Both the position numbers and the translations under genes were made by a program. DNA of 64,000 nt from Bacteroidales bacterium (GTDB lineage: Bacteria > Bacteroidota > Bacteroidia > Bacteroidales > UBA932). The first letter of the stretch is position 1. Each line of letters opens with the position of its first letter. The notes under the pieces were generated by a model. It saw only the letters and a program-made list of their open reading frames with translations. It was not told the DNA's origin and made no database searches. The DNA is taken from positions 1 through 64,000 of the forward strand of contig JAFSPG010000003.1 in NCBI GenBank assembly GCA_017443025.1, written 5' to 3'. Positions 26,241 to 34,905 of the stretch are shown piece by piece.

Positions 26241-27329
26241 CTACTCTATTCCGTATTTCTTCAGGATTTTGAGGATGGGACCTTCGATGGATTGCTCCCA
26301 GAGGGTGTAGCCGTAACCTGTAGGGTGTACGCCGTCGGCGGTCGAAGACTCTTCAGTATGAGTTGCGGCATCGGTCTCAATGTAGTACACATCCTTGTAT
26401 TTCATGCAGGCTATAGCCATAAGGCTGTCGGATGCAGCCTGCTTGGCATCGGTTGCGGCGCGATGCTCGAGGTTGAAGTTGCTGCGCTCCCACCAGATTG
26501 TCTTCTGGAAAATAAGCGGTTTGCCGGGATGTGCGGCGACCATGCGCTCGATAAAGGGCATCAGACGCTTTTTGATGGTCTCTCCGGATGGATTGGAGAA
26601 GGGGTCAAACACATAGGCGTCGGCATCGACATCGGCGAGTACGTCGGCAAAGTAAGTCTGCATCTTGCAGCGTCCGCTGAAGCCAAGTGGAATAACCTGC
26701 ATGCCGGTGCGGCGCATGAACTGCATAGGGTAGCTCATGCCGGCCCTCTCGCAGCTGATGCCCTGGGTAAAGCTGCTGCCGTGGAATACTATGCGGTGGC
26801 GGAAGGGCGATTCAAGCGGCTCAATCACAGCTCCTTCAGGAACACAGACTTTCAGAGAATACAACTCAGCCTCTATGGGAAGATACATTATGCATTCCTT
26901 CATGGAATTATCCATGTGATTCACCACGCTCTTGACGCGAGAGCTGTCACTGTGCGTAGCGGAGAAATCATTCATTCCGGCCCATTTCCACTTGCCGTCC
27001 TGTTTGATGTAGAGGTCAACTCCGCGGTAAGAGCGGTATGAACTTTTCGAAACATAGGTTCCGAAGAGAACGGATACTCCGATATCTGTGGCGTTTGTCT
27101 TGAAGAGAACGGCCAGGCCGGCGCTGGCGCGGGCCAGCTCCCTTTCGCGGCGTTTCTCGAGTTTGTAACGGAGCGTATCGACGCGGTGATATGGATTGGG
27201 AGTATCGAAGGCTTTGCCGACAAGATTCAAATCGGTGGCCTCTACCTTTTTCCACTTAATGTCTTCAGCGTAAAGCGCGCTTCCTGCCCAGAGCATAAGC
27301 GCGACAGAAATCAGAAATATCCCTTTCAT
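26241..27329 (-). CDS. Secreted SGNH/GDSL hydrolase
   Basis: 362 residues. Signal peptide (MKGIFLISVALMLWAGSALYA), an N-terminal beta-sandwich like that found before Bacteroidetes SGNH domains (about 25-165), and the hydrolase domain with nucleophile block FHGSSFTQG (Ser in GSS), FDPFSNPSGE and catalytic DGVHPTGYG near the C-terminus. Probably a carbohydrate or lipid esterase in the periplasm; the substrate is unknown. Nine nt upstream of priA and 43 nt after the antiporter gene. Confidence 0.85.
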   Translation of the reverse strand: MKGIFLISVALMLWAGSALYAEDIKWKKVEATDLNLVGKAFDTPNPYHRVDTLRYKLEKRRERELARASAGLAVLFKTNATDIGVSVLFGTYVSKSSYRSYRGVDLYIKQDGKWKWAGMNDFSATHSDSSRVKSVVNHMDNSMKECIMYLPIEAELYSLKVCVPEGAVIEPLESPFRHRIVFHGSSFTQGISCERAGMSYPMQFMRRTGMQVIPLGFSGRCKMQTYFADVLADVDADAYVFDPFSNPSGETIKKRLMPFIERMVAAHPGKPLIFQKTIWWERSNFNLEHRAATDAKQAASDSLMAIACMKYKDVYYIETDAATHTEESSTADGVHPTGYGYTLWEQSIEGPILKILKKYGIE

Positions 27330-27372
27330 GACTATAGAAATATGTTTATTATCAAAAGATTGCCGGCGAAGT

Positions 27373-28854
27373 CTAGTCGTCGGAATCGCCCATTATGATA
27401 ATGAGATTGTCTCCCTCCTCCAGGGCCATGCTGCCGTGGGGGACAAGGAAATTTTCACCACGTTTGACCATCATCACACGTATGCCGTGAGGAAGATGAA
27501 GGTCGCGGAGAGTGGAGCCTCCTACAAGGTCATCGGCCGAAACTATATGATCCCTGAGTATTCCCATCTCCTCCGGAATCTCCATTCCGAATACCTCCGC
27601 CTTAGGGTCTTCGGCGTAGCTGAGGTTCAGCCAGCCGGCCATCTTCCCGATGCTTCCTCCCTGTACGAGGAGAGAGAAGAGGGTAATCAGAACCACGATG
27701 TTGAATATCTCGGAGGCGTGCTCAAGACCGGCCACGACCGGGCAAAGGGCGAAGAGAATGGGGCCGGCTCCCTTGAGCCCTACCCAGGAGGTCAAGAACT
27801 TGGCCCGGCCCGAAAGGCTGCGGAATGGCAGCAAACAGGCAAAAACGCTCAGCGGCCTGGCCACGAACAGCAGGAACGAACCTATAAGCAGGGCGGGAAG
27901 CAGCATGGGAAGCATATGTGAAGGGCGGGCCAGGAGGCCGAGCACCAGGAACATTGCCAGCTGCATCAGCCAGGTGAGTCCATCGAAGAAGTGTGAGACT
28001 TCCCTCGGCTGCTTGAGTTTGACGTGGTTTCCTATTATGAGCGCAGTTACATAGATGGCGAGCAGGCCGTTGCCGCTGAAGAGGGAGGCAAGGCCATTGG
28101 CAAACATGCCTATGCTCAGAAGCAGTATGGAGGTGATGGCAAAACTCGGAAGATTGATCTTCGCCATCAGCCATTTTGCGGCGTGTCCGACGCCTAAACC
28201 TACTATGAGGCCAACTGCAATCTGTATGAACAGAACCAGACCGACGGTCAGGGCTACCGTCCCGCCTCCATTCTCAAAAAGGCCTTTTGTGGTAAGCAAC
28301 TTGACCAGAACGATGGTAAGGGTATAGGCCATGGGGTCGTTGCTACCGGATTCCAGCTCAATCATCGGAGCGAGGTGTTCCCTGAGCCGGAGCTTCTTGC
28401 TCTTAAGGACTGAGAACACCGATGTGGAATCGGTGGAACTCAGAATCGCAGCCAGCAGGAAGCAGACCAGGATGGGAATACCCCACCTGTCGCCAAAGGC
28501 AATCCATACAAAGAGTCCTGTAAGGATGACTGTCAGGAATACCCCCAGGCTGGAAAGTATAATACCCTTCCTGAACACAGGCTTCGTCTCGCTGAGCGAT
28601 GTCTCGAAGCCTGCCGTGAACAGGATAATCGTCATGGCGAAGTGACCGAAAGATTCAGCAACTTCGTAGTCGTCGATTTTCAGGCCGAGGCCATCCTGGC
28701 CCACCACCATTCCCAGAAGGATGAAGAGCAGCAGGGACGGAACGCCCCAGCGGGAGCCCAGCGTAGTTACCAATACGGCCGCAAGGACCAGAATGGAACA
28801 AATAAGCAGCAGGCTCTCGGAAAACAACTCTATAGGAAAGAGTGTCAGAGGCAT
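27373..28854 (-). CDS. Potassium/proton antiporter, CPA1 (NhaP2/CvrA-like)
   Basis: 493 residues. About twelve to thirteen membrane segments with the Na+/H+ exchanger signature (AAILSSTDSTSVFSVLKSK; LELESGSNDP type block at MIELESGSNDPMAYT), followed by a C-terminal TrkA-C-like domain (about 415-493, IVSADDLVGGSTLRDLHLP; EEGDNLIIIMGD). Expected to extrude K+ or Na+ under nucleotide control. Its start shares one base with the STAS gene stop (TAATG), placing it in the alarmone/partner-switch operon. Confidence 0.9.
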   Translation of the reverse strand: MPLTLFPIELFSESLLLICSILVLAAVLVTTLGSRWGVPSLLLFILLGMVVGQDGLGLKIDDYEVAESFGHFAMTIILFTAGFETSLSETKPVFRKGIILSSLGVFLTVILTGLFVWIAFGDRWGIPILVCFLLAAILSSTDSTSVFSVLKSKKLRLREHLAPMIELESGSNDPMAYTLTIVLVKLLTTKGLFENGGGTVALTVGLVLFIQIAVGLIVGLGVGHAAKWLMAKINLPSFAITSILLLSIGMFANGLASLFSGNGLLAIYVTALIIGNHVKLKQPREVSHFFDGLTWLMQLAMFLVLGLLARPSHMLPMLLPALLIGSFLLFVARPLSVFACLLPFRSLSGRAKFLTSWVGLKGAGPILFALCPVVAGLEHASEIFNIVVLITLFSLLVQGGSIGKMAGWLNLSYAEDPKAEVFGMEIPEEMGILRDHIVSADDLVGGSTLRDLHLPHGIRVMMVKRGENFLVPHGSMALEEGDNLIIIMGDSDD

Positions 28855-29156
28855 TACTGGATTTCAAAGAGGTTCAGGAAACCGGTCATCATGAAGACGG
28901 AACGAATCTCGTTGCTGATTGAGCGAACGATGACCTTGCCGCCTTTTTCGGCTGCAGCCTTGCGGAGGGCCAGGAAAATCCTGAGTCCGGAGCTGGAAAT
29001 ATACTCCAGCTGGGAGCAGTCGAGGATAATGGTTCCGCCTGCGTCTTCCTTGAGGGAATCCATCTGAGGAGCGATTTCAAGGGATGCGGGAGTGTCGAGA
29101 CGGCCGATAAGGGATGCCGTCACCTGATTGTTTTCTTTTTCAATAAATACTTCCAT
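28854..29156 (-). CDS. STAS-domain anti-sigma factor antagonist
   Basis: 100 residues, the full length of a SpoIIAA/RsbV-like STAS protein. The phosphoacceptor region reads LEYISSSGLRIFLALR, equivalent to the DSSGL motif whose Ser is phosphorylated by the switch kinase in this family. Five nt downstream of the SpoIIE-family protein that carries both phosphatase and kinase-like domains, so its phosphorylation partner is very likely that neighbour. Downstream target unknown: no sigma factor is nearby. Confidence 0.92.
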   Translation of the reverse strand: MEVFIEKENNQVTASLIGRLDTPASLEIAPQMDSLKEDAGGTIILDCSQLEYISSSGLRIFLALRKAAAEKGGKVIVRSISNEIRSVFMMTGFLNLFEIQ

Positions 29157-29161
29157 GATAT

Positions 29162-31363
29162 CTAAATATTTTTTATCATCGTAAGAATGTTGTATCCGTC
29201 TTTATACTCGTAGCTGACCGAGCTCATGATCTGTCGTACAAGGTGGATTCCAAGCCCGCCTATGGACCTCTCTTCCACTCCTGCCGATATGTCGACTTCC
29301 GGCTTCTTGGTAGGGTCGAAAGGAGTTCCGCTGTCGCTGAGTATGAACTTCAGGACTCCGTCTTCGCAGGAGCAGGACAGGTCGATGTAGCCGTAGGTGC
29401 CCTTAGGATATGCGTACATCACAACATTTGAGACGGCTTCTTCCAGGGCAAGGTTGAGGCCCGGAACGAGCATTTCGTCGAATTTGAATTCTCCGGCAAG
29501 ATACTCCAGCCAGCCTTCGAGGCGAGGAATCTGGTTTATGTCGTTGTGCATTACAAGACGATTCCCAAGGGGCGCGGATTCGCCAAGACCCAGGAAGTGG
29601 ATGAACAGCATGGTGAGATCATCGCTTTGAGGAGCTCCGTTAACGAATTCGGCGACTTTGTCCTCAAGAGCCTTGACGTGCTCGCTTGCACCTTTCCTTA
29701 CGTCCATTACGGCAATCATCCTCTCTTCTCCGAACTGCTCGTGCTGGGCATTCTCGGCTTCGGTAATACCGTCGGTGTAAAGGAAGATGGCGTTGTCATA
29801 GTGGAAGGGAATTTCCTGCTCGGAGAACTTGACGCCGGTCATGATTCCAAGAGGGAGATTGGCATCCACAGGCAGAGGATGTATCTGGTCAGTGAAAATA
29901 TAAGGGGGATTGTGCCCTGCGTTGCTATAGCGCAGATGGCCGTTTTTCAGGTCAAGCACTCCACAGAAGAGGGTTACGAACATACTGCTCTCGTTCATGT
30001 CGCTGAGAGCTTTGTTCATTACCGTCACTATCTTTCCTGGGCTGTCTTCGTGGGAAGATACCGAACGGAAGGTAGAGCGAGTGACCGACATTACCAGAGC
30101 CGCAGGAACGCCTTTGCCGCTTACGTCTCCGATGCAGAAGAAGAGTTTTTCGTCGCGGATGAGGAAATCATACAAATCTCCGCCGACTTCCTTGGCCGGC
30201 ACCAGATGGGCGAATATGTCCAGGTCGTGCCGCTCCGGGAAGGGAGGAAAGGTCTTGGGAATCATCGTCATCTGTATCTGACTGGCGATGTGAAGTTCGC
30301 CTTCCATACGCTCACGCTTGTCGTTGAGCTCCTTATATTTGACCTGCCCTCTCATGAATGAACGCAGAATCAGTATCAGCATAATGAGGCCCAGAATCTG
30401 GAATATCTTGACGATGGCTTCCACCCTTCGGAGCGTAGCGAATATTTCCTGCTCCGGAATCATAATTGAGAGCGACCATCCTGTCCTTTCCACAGGGTCA
30501 AAATAAATCATGTTCCTGACTCCTTTGACATTGGCTACCATATTGCCGGTAGCTCCAGACAGAATGGCATCGCTGAACCGATGGATGTCGGCAGTATCGC
30601 TGTCATATGCTATCGCCTCCAGATCTTGGATGTTCATTTTTTCAATGGAGCTGTTGATGGGGCTTACCATTATCTGGCCGGAACGGCTGAAAACCATGCT
30701 GAAAGCATTGGGATAAAGGTGGATGTCGCCTACAAGCTCCGATAGCCAGTCGAGTGAGATATCTGCTGTGATTACTGCTGCAATTCTTCCATTGTAGTCC
30801 TTTACCGGCATCGAGAAAGTGGTCATCAGAATCTCACCGCCGCCTTCGTCGATATATGGCTCGGACCAGGTTCCGTCGCTGTGCTCAGCTTCGAGTGCGG
30901 ACTTGAACCATTCATGTGAAGGATAATCATATTCCGGAGTCGCGAGCGAGAGGAATCTGAGTGAATCTGCATCTTCGCAAACGTAGGGGGAAAAAAGCGG
31001 GTGCTTCTTCAGATATCCTGGGACCAGGGCTACTGTTGAACCCATAATCACAGAATTATCCTCCACGATTCGACGGCATACGCTCATCAGACTGTCGGGG
31101 TAATCAAGGCTCCACTGGGCAATCCATACGCTGTTGCGGATGGCGGTTTCGGCCTGGTTGATTACATCCATGATGCGGTTCTCCGTGGCTTCCAGCTGAC
31201 TCTCGGCACGCAGACCGGCTTCTTCAGTCATTCCGCTACGCGAGAAGTAGAACTGTATGATAGACGTAGCCTCGAGGGTAACCGCTGCTACTATTACGAA
31301 CAAGGAGCCTTTTCGGACGAAGTTTCGCCTGAACTTCTTGTCATGTGTAACGTGCTGACTCAT
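29162..31363 (-). CDS. Membrane Cache sensor with SpoIIE phosphatase and HATPase domains
   Basis: 733 residues from the ATG at 31363, chosen because it overlaps the previous stop by 4 nt (ATGA); a longer frame to 31405 lies inside that gene. Order: membrane segment (19-40), periplasmic dCache-type sensor (about 45-310), second membrane segment (about 318-338), PP2C/SpoIIE phosphatase (about 350-590: VPAKEVGGDLYDF, CIGDVSGKGVPAALVMS, FLYTDGITEAEN, SDDLTML) and a C-terminal HATPase_c_2 switch-kinase domain (about 600-733: LALEEAVSNVVMYAYP, SIGGLGIHLVRQIM). It would both dephosphorylate and phosphorylate a STAS protein in response to an extracytoplasmic ligand. Confidence 0.92.
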   Translation of the reverse strand: MSQHVTHDKKFRRNFVRKGSLFVIVAAVTLEATSIIQFYFSRSGMTEEAGLRAESQLEATENRIMDVINQAETAIRNSVWIAQWSLDYPDSLMSVCRRIVEDNSVIMGSTVALVPGYLKKHPLFSPYVCEDADSLRFLSLATPEYDYPSHEWFKSALEAEHSDGTWSEPYIDEGGGEILMTTFSMPVKDYNGRIAAVITADISLDWLSELVGDIHLYPNAFSMVFSRSGQIMVSPINSSIEKMNIQDLEAIAYDSDTADIHRFSDAILSGATGNMVANVKGVRNMIYFDPVERTGWSLSIMIPEQEIFATLRRVEAIVKIFQILGLIMLILILRSFMRGQVKYKELNDKRERMEGELHIASQIQMTMIPKTFPPFPERHDLDIFAHLVPAKEVGGDLYDFLIRDEKLFFCIGDVSGKGVPAALVMSVTRSTFRSVSSHEDSPGKIVTVMNKALSDMNESSMFVTLFCGVLDLKNGHLRYSNAGHNPPYIFTDQIHPLPVDANLPLGIMTGVKFSEQEIPFHYDNAIFLYTDGITEAENAQHEQFGEERMIAVMDVRKGASEHVKALEDKVAEFVNGAPQSDDLTMLFIHFLGLGESAPLGNRLVMHNDINQIPRLEGWLEYLAGEFKFDEMLVPGLNLALEEAVSNVVMYAYPKGTYGYIDLSCSCEDGVLKFILSDSGTPFDPTKKPEVDISAGVEERSIGGLGIHLVRQIMSSVSYEYKDGYNILTMIKNI

Positions 31364-32190
31364 AGTATTGGACGTAGGGCTTCTCTGATTCCTGGCATCG
31401 GGCACTTCGTGTCGCGCTCTACGATCAGGGTTTTAAGGCCGGCATAAGGCCCGACTTCTTCCACGATATCTTTCAGGGAGCGATCGGCTCCGAAATATAC
31501 CGGGGCGAATTCCTCCCAGAATCGGGTGGACAGGCTCTTCGGCATATGGAAAGTTTCCTGGATAAAGGCTTCGTCGCTGAGGCAGCAGCACAGATATACC
31601 ATTCCGACGTCGAATAGATGATTGCCCCAACAGAAGTCGCCCAGGTCGATGAAATAGCGTTTGTCGCCAGTGAAGATGGCGTTGCTGTACTGGAGGTCGC
31701 CGTGTATGGCTGTATCTTCGTCGGGGGTGTCGGCTATGAATTGGGCGATTTTATCCTTTTCCGCCTTGGTAAAGAAGGGATTCTCCGCGAGAAGGCGGTA
31801 GTACCTGTCCTTTACGTTTTCGAAAGCGGAAGTATCCACTTTGGTCGAATGCAGTTTCAGGCACATCTTGGCGAAATCAGCGGCAAACTCTCCGACTTTT
31901 TCGGGTTCGTCGGCGGTAGCGCGTGAGTAGGATTTCTTTCCGATGATGCGCTTGAAGCGGATTCCGTAGCGGCCGTCATCGGTTACCACGTACTCGCCGG
32001 GCTCCGGGGTGGGGATGCCCATGGCGTAGACCTTGCGGGCCAGCATCATTTCGTCCAGAGGCTGCTGTATCTTGCCCGGGAAATATAGCTTGAGCATTAC
32101 CGAGGGGTCGGTCTTGTGATCGAAACTCTCGCCGTTGGCTCCTCCTCCTGAGAGGACGTAATCGCTTAAATGTATCTTAATTGCTTCCAT
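31360..32190 (-). CDS. APH-like phosphotransferase (TIGR02172-type)
   Basis: 276 residues with an aminoglycoside-phosphotransferase/choline-kinase fold. Visible are VMLKLYFPG (Lys for ATP), the Brenner-type loop IHGDLQYSNAIF with catalytic Asp, and FIDLGD in the DFG position. Resembles TIGR02172-family putative kinases with unknown substrates; I do not think it is a dedicated drug-resistance enzyme. Overlaps the hydrolase gene upstream by 14 nt and the SpoIIE gene downstream by 4 nt. Confidence 0.82.
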   Translation of the reverse strand: MEAIKIHLSDYVLSGGGANGESFDHKTDPSVMLKLYFPGKIQQPLDEMMLARKVYAMGIPTPEPGEYVVTDDGRYGIRFKRIIGKKSYSRATADEPEKVGEFAADFAKMCLKLHSTKVDTSAFENVKDRYYRLLAENPFFTKAEKDKIAQFIADTPDEDTAIHGDLQYSNAIFTGDKRYFIDLGDFCWGNHLFDVGMVYLCCCLSDEAFIQETFHMPKSLSTRFWEEFAPVYFGADRSLKDIVEEVGPYAGLKTLIVERDTKCPMPGIREALRPIL

Positions 32191-32746
32191 TGAATACTTG
32201 ATTTACGAGTCCTATAAATTCCTGATATGCAAAGGTGTCTGATAATTCCTTCATCGCATCGGCAAGGCCGCGGTAGTGCCACTCGTGGTCTTTGCGGTCT
32301 TTGGCGTGGAAAAGGTCCCAGAGGGCATCGCCCTTGACTGCATAGTCCCTGGCTATGGCTCTCATGTTCGAGAGTTTGTCGCCGAGGGCTACCATCTTGG
32401 CCTCGAGGGAGGCATTCTTCAGATGGTCTATGGCCGCCTGCTTGCGGCTCTTCCAATCCTTATCCGGTATTTCGTCCGATTCATCCGCAACGATGCGGGC
32501 AATCCGCTCGCCGAACTCCTTGCGAATCTCTTCCACGGTAACGTCGGTGTCCTCCACGGTGTCGTGCAGGGCTGCCGCCGCCAGAAGTTCCTGGTCGGAG
32601 GTCATAGTAGCCACTATCTCTACGGCTTCCATGGGATGGACGATGTAGGGGAAACCCTTGCCGCGGCGCTCCGTCCCTGCGTGAGCGTGTACCGCGAAGA
32701 TTATGGCGCGGTCGAGCAGGGAAGTATCAAGAGGATTATTTGCCAT
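32177..32746 (-). CDS. HD-domain small alarmone hydrolase (MESH1/SpoT-HD-like)
   Basis: 189 residues, one HD domain: the metal ligands appear in HAHAGTERRGKGFPYIVHP and AAALHDTVEDTDVT, the latter being the signature of (p)ppGpp 3'-pyrophosphohydrolases; KMVALGDKLSNMRAI supplies the ...DxLxN motif. No synthetase, TGS or ACT domain. Placed 11 nt after a (p)ppGpp-synthetase gene, so it probably degrades that enzyme's product. Other pyrophosphorylated nucleotide substrates are possible. Confidence 0.88.
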   Translation of the reverse strand: MANNPLDTSLLDRAIIFAVHAHAGTERRGKGFPYIVHPMEAVEIVATMTSDQELLAAAALHDTVEDTDVTVEEIRKEFGERIARIVADESDEIPDKDWKSRKQAAIDHLKNASLEAKMVALGDKLSNMRAIARDYAVKGDALWDLFHAKDRKDHEWHYRGLADAMKELSDTFAYQEFIGLVNQVFNGSN

Positions 32747-32757
32747 TATCTATCGGT

Positions 32758-33864
32758 TTATTGGTTCATGAAGGGAAGGTCCTTGCTCTGCTCCATAAGG
32801 AACTCCGCCATGGCGTCGTTGACTTCTGAAGGGCCGTTGAGGGTATCCAGCATCTGCTTGAGTCCCATTATTCCGCCTCCATTCTTGAGAATGTAGGCGG
32901 TGCAGAGGTCCTGCGGGGCCACGCTGGACGAAAGAATATCGAGGTCGGTCAGGCCAATCTGGAAGCAGGCAATCTGATATGCTGCGTCGGAGTAAGCCTT
33001 GACCATCGCATCGATGTCTCCGAGCGTATTGAAGCCCAATGTCTTGAATACAGGCAGGAATTTCGAAAGGTCCACTTCCTGGATTTCAGCCTGGTTGATG
33101 GAGGCTATGCGCTTTGTCAGAGGCTCGAAAGGCTTGATGGAAAGATAGCTCTTGAACGAATCGCCGTCGAGCTGGACATCGGAAAGGTTTCCGGAGGCGA
33201 CCAGTTTCTGCACCCTTCTCCTGTAGTCCGAGAGCTCCCTGCGGATGCGGCTGAATTCATCGTCGATGAGTTCAAGCATGCCCGCGATGCGGCTCATGTT
33301 ACGGAGATAGGCCTTGGGAATTTCCACTCCGCTCTTATATCCGGTATCGTGGTTCATATTGGCCCAGGCGTGCTGGAGAACGGTTCTCATCTGAACCTCG
33401 AAGCGAATCTTGTTGATTTCGGGATACTTGGGGTCGCTGTACGCCGATTCGGGGATACGGCAGATGTAGTGGAGCGAAAGATAGCCGAAGCTGTCGATTT
33501 CGTGGGCTTTCCGCTTGTCGATGGAATTCTCCCAGTCGATTTCGTACAGCCTTTCAAGAGCCGAGGCGACCTTGTCGACGTCATCGATGTAGAAGGTGAT
33601 GACACGGAGGCCGGTAATATCTGTAATGTCGTAGATATCCTTGTACTTGCCGCCTTTCTTGAGAAGTTTTCCGGCAAGGGAACTTTCGGTCTTTACCCTG
33701 TGCTCTATTGCGGCCAGGATAATACCGGCTTCATCGAAAAAGTTTTTCAGCTGCCCGGAAACGTGGCTTGCTATCTTCTCATACGCAGGGAGCAGCTGGT
33801 GATACTGCTGCATAATCTCCTGCGAATGGAAGTCCAGTGTAGGTAATGTCGTCTTTGCTCCCAT
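32758..33864 (-). CDS. RelA/SpoT-domain alarmone synthetase
   Basis: 368 residues from the ATG at 33864; the frame extends to a TTG at 33882 that lies at the predicted transcription start. Synthetase motifs are intact: EHRVKTESSLAGKLLKK (ATP site), DITDITGLRVIT (catalytic Asp/Arg), YLSLHYIC, and FEVQMRTVLQHAWANMNHD. No HD, TGS or ACT domain. The C-terminal 120 residues are an uncharacterised extension. It transfers pyrophosphate from ATP to GDP/GTP, or to another acceptor if it is toxSAS-like. Heads the six-gene operon. Confidence 0.9.
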   Translation of the reverse strand: MGAKTTLPTLDFHSQEIMQQYHQLLPAYEKIASHVSGQLKNFFDEAGIILAAIEHRVKTESSLAGKLLKKGGKYKDIYDITDITGLRVITFYIDDVDKVASALERLYEIDWENSIDKRKAHEIDSFGYLSLHYICRIPESAYSDPKYPEINKIRFEVQMRTVLQHAWANMNHDTGYKSGVEIPKAYLRNMSRIAGMLELIDDEFSRIRRELSDYRRRVQKLVASGNLSDVQLDGDSFKSYLSIKPFEPLTKRIASINQAEIQEVDLSKFLPVFKTLGFNTLGDIDAMVKAYSDAAYQIACFQIGLTDLDILSSSVAPQDLCTAYILKNGGGIMGLKQMLDTLNGPSEVNDAMAEFLMEQSKDLPFMNQ

Positions 33865-33887
33865 CTTTACATCAAAGCACAATCAGA

Positions 33888-33895
33888 CAAATATA
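33888..33895 (-). promoter_or_regulatory. -7 box of the alarmone/partner-switch operon
   Basis: TATATTTG on the minus strand is a consensus -7 box 23 nt upstream of the synthetase ATG, in the 3' edge of the transketolase intergenic gap. No clear -33 TTTG. Confidence 0.6.
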
Positions 33896-33907
33896 CGAAA
33901 TAATTTT

Positions 33908-34852
33908 TTAAACCATCCTTCGGATGGCTTCGGCGATATGGGCTGCATCGATGCCGTAGGCGGCCATCAATTCCTTGGGGGTTCCTGTCTGGCCGAAGCG
34001 GTCCTGGCCGTTTACATAGGCGAGGCGGGCGGGATGCTTTTCGGCGAGCACGCCGGCGATGGCTTCGCCGAGGCCTCCAGCGCGGTTGTGCTCTTCAGCC
34101 ACGACAGCCTTGCCGGTCTTGCGGATGGATGCGATGACGGTTTCTTCGTCGAGCGGCTTGATGGTAGCCACGTTGACGACTTCGACGGAAATGCCTTCGG
34201 CTTCGAGGGCCTCGGCGGCCTGCAGGACCTCCCAGACGGTATGTCCGGCGGCGAATACGGTGATATCCTTACCCTCATTCAAGACGTAAGACTTGCCGAT
34301 TTCGAAGGGCGCGTTCTCGGGGGTGAAGTTAGGCACTGAGGGGCGGCCGAAGCGAAGATAGACGGGGCCGTCATATTTAGCCGCGGCGATGGTGGCCTGA
34401 ACGGTCTGGTTGTAGTCGCAGGGGACCAGGACAACCATTTCAGGCATTGCCCGCATAAGGGCGATGTCTTCCATGGTCTGGTGAGTCGCTCCGTCCTCGC
34501 CGAGGGTGATTCCGGCGTGGGAAGAGGCAATCTTTACGTTGGTCTTGCCGTATGCGACTTCCTGGCGGATCTGGTCATATACGCGGCCGGTGACGAACTC
34601 GGCGAAGGAGCCGACAAAGGGAATCTTCCCGGCGATGGCAAGGCCTGCGGCGGCGCCGACCATATTGGCCTCGGCGATGCCGCACTGGATGAATCGCTCG
34701 GGGAATTCAGCCGCGAAGGCGTCCATCTTGAGGGAGCCTTTGAGGTCGGCGGTAAGGGCGACTACTCTGGAATCAGCTTTTCCGGCAGCGAGGAGCCCTG
34801 CTCCGAATCCGCTGCGGGTGTCTTTCTTTCCTGTATCAGTATATTTTGTCAT
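33908..34852 (-). CDS. Transketolase, C-terminal subunit
   Basis: 314 residues covering the pyrimidine-binding and C-terminal transketolase domains: GIAEANMVGAAAGLAIAGKIPF, the ThDP region HAGITLGEDGATHQTMEDIALMR and a C-terminal NGQDRFGQTGTPKEL. Transketolase split over two genes is a known arrangement in bacteria and archaea, so this is not a frameshift. Partner at 34906-35760. With it, transfers two-carbon ketol units in the pentose phosphate pathway. Confidence 0.93.
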   Translation of the reverse strand: MTKYTDTGKKDTRSGFGAGLLAAGKADSRVVALTADLKGSLKMDAFAAEFPERFIQCGIAEANMVGAAAGLAIAGKIPFVGSFAEFVTGRVYDQIRQEVAYGKTNVKIASSHAGITLGEDGATHQTMEDIALMRAMPEMVVLVPCDYNQTVQATIAAAKYDGPVYLRFGRPSVPNFTPENAPFEIGKSYVLNEGKDITVFAAGHTVWEVLQAAEALEAEGISVEVVNVATIKPLDEETVIASIRKTGKAVVAEEHNRAGGLGEAIAGVLAEKHPARLAYVNGQDRFGQTGTPKELMAAYGIDAAHIAEAIRRMV

Positions 34853-34871
34853 AATAAAAATTGTTCTTTAT

Positions 34872-34900
34872 AAGATTTCTCGACTTCGCTCGAAATGACA
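34872..34900. repeat. Dispersed intergenic repeat, family B, copy 1
   Basis: A 29-bp unit whose core reads TCTCGACTTCGCTCGAAATG. Identical to 35773-35801, in the same orientation. It fills most of the gap between the two transketolase genes. Repeats with this TTTCGAGCGAAGTCGAGA type core are, from memory, widespread in Bacteroidetes intergenic DNA. Confidence 0.75.
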
Positions 34901-34905
34901 ATTGG

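Noticed and set aside
31360..32190. APH-like gene as an aminoglycoside resistance determinant
   Set aside because: It is embedded in a chromosomal signalling operon and resembles TIGR02172-type kinases of unknown substrate rather than known resistance enzymes.
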